This document shows positions 59,672 to 64,000 of a stretch of 64,000 bases of DNA, piece by piece. The stretch is from Algoriphagus aestuariicola (GTDB lineage Bacteria > Bacteroidota > Bacteroidia > Cytophagales > Cyclobacteriaceae). The stretch is taken from the NCBI RefSeq assembly GCF_017254835.1, contig NZ_JAFKCW010000001.1, forward strand, positions 744,001 to 808,000, read 5' to 3'. Position numbers and translations under genes: made by a program. How positions within the stretch are numbered: the stretch's first letter is position 1; each line of letters starts with the position of its first letter. The notes under the pieces are model-generated. The model saw only the letters and a list, made by a program, of their open reading frames with translations. It had not been told where the DNA came from and ran no database searches.

Positions 59672-62296
59672 GTGAAGCATTTGCTAACCCCAGTTTTTGC
59701 CAAAAAGGCACTTCTGTCGATAATTTTTGTCCTGTTTTTTAGTTCGCTATGGGCACAAAATCTCAGCGATTTGAGGAATCTGAAGGTGGACAACCTCTCC
59801 GATGCCCAGATTGAGCAGTTGATCAAACGGGCTGAATCTAGTGGACTCACTTCTTCCCAAATGGAAGCAATGGCAAGAGAGCAGGGGCTTTCTCCAATTG
59901 AGGCGAATAAGTTGAGGACAAGAATCATGGGGCTGCAAAGAACAGTCGGCTCGAAGTCAAGTACAGGAGGATTTGCAGGTAATGAATTGAGAAGTATGGA
60001 ATTAGAAGACTCGGATGACCTCTTTGATTCCATCCGAAAATCGGACCCCTACTACGACTTGACCCCATTTCAAAAGAAGATTTTCGGGTACAAGCTTTTC
60101 CATAACCGAAATTTGAACTTTACTCCGAGTTTAAATCTCCCCACCCCTCAAAGTTATATAATCGGGGGTGGTGATCAGTTGCTGATTGACGTGTATGGAG
60201 CTTCTCAAGAGTCTTATGACGTCACAGTCTCCCCAGAGGGGCGTATTCTTGTTCCCAATGTAGGGCCTATCCAAGTAGGTGGGGCAACGATAGAGGCAGC
60301 GACGGCACGGCTAAAATCCTCTTTGGGAAGGATTTATTCTGGGTTGATGGGAAGCAATCCCAACACCTTCCTTCAGGTAAGATTAGGAAATATCCGATCC
60401 ATTAAAGTATCTATGGTCGGAGAGTTGTCCAAGCCGGGCACCTACACCTTGCCCTCATTCGCCTCCGTATTCAATGGCTTGTTTGCGGCCGGAGGGCCCA
60501 ATGAAAACGGTTCATTCAGAAATATCCAAGTTTACAGGGATAGTCGACTGGTGACAACGGTGGACATCTATAAGTTTTTGTCCAAGGGTGAATCCGAAGC
60601 AAATATCACCCTCCATGACAACGACGTGATCATCGTCCCGCCAGTTCAGTCTCGTGTGGAGATCATCGGACCAGTAAGGAGAGAGGGATTTTTTGAAGTA
60701 CTTCCAGAGGAGACCCTTTCTGATTTGTATATCTACACCGGGGGATTTAAGAGTGAGGCTTACACGGATAGACTTACGATTAGGCGAGTAGAGAATAATG
60801 AGCGAAGAATCATTGATGTAGCACAGGCGGATTTCAAGAGCTTCAATCCCAAAGACGGGGATGAGATCCTGATCGGAGAGGCTTTGGATCGGTTTGTCAA
60901 TCGGGTTCAGGTTTCCGGCGCGGTACAAAGACCCGGAGAATATGCACTTGAAAACGGGATCTCCGTAAAAAGTTTGATTGAAAAGGCTCAAGGCCTGAAG
61001 CCAGAAGCGTTCGTGAACCGGGCAACGCTCTATCGAACAAGTGACGACCTCACCTTGGCTGCAGAGCCCTTGGATTTGAAAGGTATTCTCGATGGGACTG
61101 TGGAGGACGTGGTCTTGAAGAATGAGGACTTGCTATATATACCAAGCCGCTACGACATCCAAGAGGATACTTATGTGAAGATCTCAGGGGAAGTAAATTC
61201 ACCTGGTACATTTCTTTTTGCGACTTCCATGACCGTTGGCGACTTGATCCTGCAGGCGGGTGGGCTGTTGGAATCGGCCTCCAACTCTTATATCGAGATT
61301 GCAAGGAGAGTGCGAGATGCTAGTTCTGGCAAATTGGCTGAGTTGATCACTCTTTCCATTGATCCAAACCTGCAACTGACTGAGGAAGAGAGAAATCAAC
61401 CACTATTGCCATTTGATCACGTATTTATTCGAAAAAGTCCGGGATTTGAGCGGGAGCTTTTGGTGACCATACAAGGTGAGGTGAACTATCCGGGACAGTT
61501 TGCTATCTCTTCTGCAGATGAGCGAATCTCGGATGTAATCAAACGTGCGGGCGGACTGAATCAATTCGCCTATCCGAAGGGAGCCAGCTTGGTCAGAAGA
61601 ACCGTTTACTATAAAGAACCAACGCCTGAGCAGGTTAAGGAGAAAACCTTGAGAGATATTCGGGAGAAAGTCGATCCCGAAAAGCGGGATCAAATCAACC
61701 AAGCGGAGCTCATCATCTTCGAAAGGCTTGAGCAAAAGATCAACGCTATAGAAGAGGAGAAACTGATACAAGAACAGAAGAAAATCTTGGAGGCAAACAA
61801 GGACTTCATGATTTCGGATTCTCTTTCAAGGGACTCTTTGTTTAGTGAGGTGCGATTCAAACAGCAGGATGTAATCGGGATTAACCTGGAGGATATCCTT
61901 CGAAATCCAGGTTCGGGAGAAGATTTGATCTTGCATGAGGGTGATATATTGCGGATTCCCAAGGAACTTCAGACCATCAGGATGGTGGGAGAGGTACTGT
62001 TGCCGACTACGACCCGATATATCGCTAATGCAAGCTTGCGTAGGTATATTTCTCAAGCGGGAGGCTTTACCGAGGAAGCCAGAAAAAGCAAAGCCTATGT
62101 CATCTATGCAAATGGCGACGCCAAGAGAACGCATTCTTTTATGATGTTTAAATTTTATCCCCATTTAGAGCCAGGGGCTGAGATTGTTGTCCCGAAAAAG
62201 CCCGAAAGGGAGAAATTGGGCGCGGCAGCTTGGTTGGGTATCGCTTCAAGCTTGGCCACATTGGGGATCCTAGTACAATCATTAATAAACAACTAA
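59672..62296 (+). CDS. SLBB-domain polysaccharide export protein (Wza/BexD-like)
   Basis: This is 874 residues starting with GTG at 59672, preceded by AAGGA nine bases upstream. The signal peptide ends at SSLWAQ. A helical N-terminal part (residues ~25-110) precedes the Poly_export domain (IIGGGDQLLIDVYGASQESYDVTVSPEG, by parts: GGGDQLLIDVYG, VSPEGRILVPNVGPIQVGG). Four to five SLBB domains follow (VSMVGELSKPGTYTLP, RVQVSGAVQRPGEYAL, YVKISGEVNSPGTF, LVTIQGEVNYPGQF, IRMVGEVLLPTTTRY). The C-terminal WLGIASSLATLGILVQSLI is probably a membrane helix. It forms an outer-membrane channel for capsule or exopolysaccharide. At more than twice the size of E. coli Wza it matches the Bacteroidota long form. 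Confidence 0.93.
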   Translation: MKHLLTPVFAKKALLSIIFVLFFSSLWAQNLSDLRNLKVDNLSDAQIEQLIKRAESSGLTSSQMEAMAREQGLSPIEANKLRTRIMGLQRTVGSKSSTGGFAGNELRSMELEDSDDLFDSIRKSDPYYDLTPFQKKIFGYKLFHNRNLNFTPSLNLPTPQSYIIGGGDQLLIDVYGASQESYDVTVSPEGRILVPNVGPIQVGGATIEAATARLKSSLGRIYSGLMGSNPNTFLQVRLGNIRSIKVSMVGELSKPGTYTLPSFASVFNGLFAAGGPNENGSFRNIQVYRDSRLVTTVDIYKFLSKGESEANITLHDNDVIIVPPVQSRVEIIGPVRREGFFEVLPEETLSDLYIYTGGFKSEAYTDRLTIRRVENNERRIIDVAQADFKSFNPKDGDEILIGEALDRFVNRVQVSGAVQRPGEYALENGISVKSLIEKAQGLKPEAFVNRATLYRTSDDLTLAAEPLDLKGILDGTVEDVVLKNEDLLYIPSRYDIQEDTYVKISGEVNSPGTFLFATSMTVGDLILQAGGLLESASNSYIEIARRVRDASSGKLAELITLSIDPNLQLTEEERNQPLLPFDHVFIRKSPGFERELLVTIQGEVNYPGQFAISSADERISDVIKRAGGLNQFAYPKGASLVRRTVYYKEPTPEQVKEKTLRDIREKVDPEKRDQINQAELIIFERLEQKINAIEEEKLIQEQKKILEANKDFMISDSLSRDSLFSEVRFKQQDVIGINLEDILRNPGSGEDLILHEGDILRIPKELQTIRMVGEVLLPTTTRYIANASLRRYISQAGGFTEEARKSKAYVIYANGDAKRTHSFMMFKFYPHLEPGAEIVVPKKPEREKLGAAAWLGIASSLATLGILVQSLINN

Positions 62297-62325
62297 AAAC
62301 TAACAACTAACAAAAGTCAATTTTT

Positions 62326-63645
62326 ATGAAAATCACAGTAGTCGGAACCGGATATGTAGGCTTAGTATCAGGAGCATGTTTTGCAGACGTGGGAATTGAG
62401 GTGACCTGCGTCGATATCGATCAGAGAAAAATCGAGAATCTCAAAAATGGCATTATGCCGATCTATGAGCCAGGCTTGGAGGAAATTGTAATTCGAAATT
62501 TCAAAAGTGGCCGCCTAAATTTTAGCACGGATTTAGGAGAAGCGATCCAAGGGGCGGAAGTAGCTTTTATCGCGGTTGGAACGCCTCCAGGTGAGGACGG
62601 TTCGGCTGACTTGAAATATGTACTTGCGGTTGCCGATGAGATCGGAAGCAAGATGACCGATTATATAGTTGTAGCTACAAAAAGCACCGTTCCTGTAACT
62701 ACAGGTGAAAAAGTCCGGGCGGCAATACAAGCAGCGCTCGTCAAAAGAGGTTCCGACCTTCCTTTTGCGGTCGCCTCCAATCCGGAGTTTCTCAAAGAAG
62801 GTGCTGCGGTGGAAGACTTCTTGAAGCCGGACAGAATTGTGATTGGCGTGGATGACGAGCGCGCAGAGCAGATTATGCAGCGGCTGTACAAGCCTTTCCA
62901 GCTAAGCGGTGACAGGATCATTTACATGGACATACCTTCGGCGGAGATGACAAAATATGCCGCCAACGCGATGCTAGCTACCAAAATTTCCTTTATGAAC
63001 GACATCGCCAACCTCTGCGAGAGGGTAGGAGCGGATGCGAATATGGTCAGAAAAGGGATTGGATCAGATCCAAGGATTGGCAATAAATTTATATATCCGG
63101 GTGTCGGCTATGGGGGTTCTTGCTTTCCCAAAGACGTAAAGGCGATCATCAAAACTGCCAAACAATACGGATATAACCTTCGTGTTCTCCAGTCTGTGGA
63201 GGATGTAAATGACGATCAAAAACACATATTGGCAAGTAAGGTCAAAGCCCATTTCGGTGAAGACCTAAGCGGATTAACCTTTGCGATGTGGGGACTTAGC
63301 TTCAAGCCCAATACTGACGACATGCGGGAATCGCCGGCTTCTGTGATTATCGACGAACTCAGAGCTGCTGGTGCGAAAGTCAAGGCCTATGACCCGGTTG
63401 CGATGAAGGAAGCCGAGGCTCACTATATTTTTGACAAAGTAACCTATTGTAATGATGCCTATGATGCGTTGGTCGATGCGGATGCACTTCTTTTGGTGAC
63501 CGAATGGTCAGAATTCCGAATTCCTAGCTGGGAAGTTGTCGGCAAGCTACTCAACAACAAGGTGATATTCGATGGAAGGAATATTTACGACAAGAAGTAT
63601 CTAAATTCATTGGGCTTTACGCACTTTGGAATTGGAAATAAATGA
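62326..63645 (+). CDS. ugd: UDP-glucose 6-dehydrogenase
   Basis: This is 439 residues. It oxidises UDP-glucose twice with NAD+ to UDP-glucuronate, a precursor of acidic exopolysaccharides. Seen are the Rossmann motif VVGTGYVGLVSGACFA at 5-20, VGTPPGEDGSADLKYV, SNPEFLKEGAAVEDF, Lys210 in the EMTKYAANAMLATKIS helix, and the catalytic Cys266 in GYGGSCFPKD; GLSFKPNTDDMRESPA starts the UDP-binding domain. It follows the export gene by 29 bases on the same strand, so both belong to the polysaccharide locus. Confidence 0.95.
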   Translation: MKITVVGTGYVGLVSGACFADVGIEVTCVDIDQRKIENLKNGIMPIYEPGLEEIVIRNFKSGRLNFSTDLGEAIQGAEVAFIAVGTPPGEDGSADLKYVLAVADEIGSKMTDYIVVATKSTVPVTTGEKVRAAIQAALVKRGSDLPFAVASNPEFLKEGAAVEDFLKPDRIVIGVDDERAEQIMQRLYKPFQLSGDRIIYMDIPSAEMTKYAANAMLATKISFMNDIANLCERVGADANMVRKGIGSDPRIGNKFIYPGVGYGGSCFPKDVKAIIKTAKQYGYNLRVLQSVEDVNDDQKHILASKVKAHFGEDLSGLTFAMWGLSFKPNTDDMRESPASVIIDELRAAGAKVKAYDPVAMKEAEAHYIFDKVTYCNDAYDALVDADALLLVTEWSEFRIPSWEVVGKLLNNKVIFDGRNIYDKKYLNSLGFTHFGIGNK

Positions 63646-63967
63646 AGCAGTCAAAGTAGGGAAGATAAAAGCGATTCAAGAATTGTGATTTCTGTGGTTC
63701 ATTGAAAAGTTGGAGTTAACCTAACAAAGTTAAAAAAGGCCGAGCAGGGACACTTTTCTAGTAAAAGTGTCCCTGTTTTAGGTAGCTAGGCAACGTACAG
63801 ATATCGAATAGGCCCAGCAAAAAAAATCTCCCAAAAATAACAGTCACTTTGGCAACAGAATTGAATTCATTTGCCATCTCTTCCGACTGGATTTTGTTTT
63901 TTTGAAATTGTTTTGCAAAAAGCTTGTAGTGTATCCAATTGATCTCATTTGGTAATTTAATAGTTGT
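63646..63967. other. Intergenic region after ugd
   Basis: These 322 bases contain one strong terminator (63745-63780) and otherwise AT-rich DNA. No protein gene is visible on either strand. The last part probably carries the promoter of the next gene; TCACTTTG at 63844-63851 is one mismatch from TAnnTTTG. Confidence 0.45.
63745..63780 (+). terminator. Intrinsic terminator after ugd
   Basis: A perfect 13-base-pair stem (63745-63757 with 63763-63775, loop CTAGT) is followed by TTTTA. It ends the transcript of the first polysaccharide genes 100 bases after the ugd stop. Confidence 0.88.
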
Positions 63968-64000
63968 ATGTCGGAAAACGTCTCAAAGTCTCCTTTTGAA
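63968..64000 (+). CDS. First codons of a further gene, truncated by the window edge
   Basis: An ATG at 63968 opens a frame of 11 codons (MSENVSKSPFE) to the end of the window. The polar start, its position in a polysaccharide locus and the preceding AT-rich leader make a real gene likely, but the product cannot be told from so few residues. Confidence 0.4.
   Translation, partial: MSENVSKSPFE

Noticed and set aside
1-64000. CRISPR arrays, tRNA/rRNA genes, insertion sequences
   Set aside because: No regularly spaced repeats, cloverleaf-like sequences, transposase motifs or terminal inverted repeats were found on reading both strands.

Overview
The window reads as a chromosome segment of a Bacteroidota bacterium, most likely order Cytophagales and close to Algoriphagus/Cyclobacteriaceae. 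This is an inference from gene families: lipoprotein-type TamL, DUF4270, DUF4136, a sufBCDSE operon with DUF59 and bacilliredoxin, an SLBB export protein with a GTG start, LytTR/LytS regulation, and several matches to the Bacteroidota -7 promoter element TAnnTTTG. No rRNA, tRNA, CRISPR array, insertion sequence or integrase was seen.

Region 1 (1-13.8 kb, + strand) is the distal half of an extracellular contractile injection system (eCIS, phage-tail-like particle). It holds the end of a baseplate wedge protein cut by the window edge, a tail-fibre-like adhesin, a second large baseplate protein, a 1452-residue CIS tape-measure family protein, a membrane-anchored GH18-like protein whose catalytic motif is destroyed, and a DUF4157 protein with HEAWH and a 500-residue C-terminus I do not recognise. 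The last is the best candidate for an undescribed effector. Sheath, tube, spike, ATPase and cap genes would have to lie upstream.

Region 2 (14-29.2 kb) has PEP carboxylase, then a minus-strand block of envelope genes (three DUF4136-type lipoproteins, three beta-barrels, one Spy-like helical protein), a sugar-porter MFS transporter, PAP2 phosphatase, hemF, tamL, and divergently a TrmH-type RNA methyltransferase with an SBF-like transporter. The tamL/trmH start regions overlap, and each gene's best -7 element lies inside or beside the other.

Region 3 (29.2-41.5 kb) has a large MscS-type channel, a secreted CsgG/LpoB-like gene broken by a frameshift at a C5 run, acyl-CoA-binding protein, citrate synthase, the SUF iron-sulfur operon (sufBCDSE, DUF59, bacilliredoxin) and an Lrp/AsnC regulator.

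Region 4 (41.5-58.9 kb) has a 620-base intergenic stretch with a possible small RNA, a secreted M14-like peptidase with a substituted zinc ligand, an S9 peptidase, a LytS/LytT two-component pair, a Kelch lipoprotein with a DUF4270 lipoprotein, an outer-membrane barrel, thymidylate synthase, an EEP-family protein, a DUF2911 lipoprotein and a penicillin acylase family protein.

Region 5 (59-64 kb) opens an exopolysaccharide locus: a winged-helix regulator fused to a degenerate nucleotidyltransferase fold, under a promoter overlapped by a perfect dyad, then a Wza-like SLBB export protein, UDP-glucose dehydrogenase and the first codons of the next gene.
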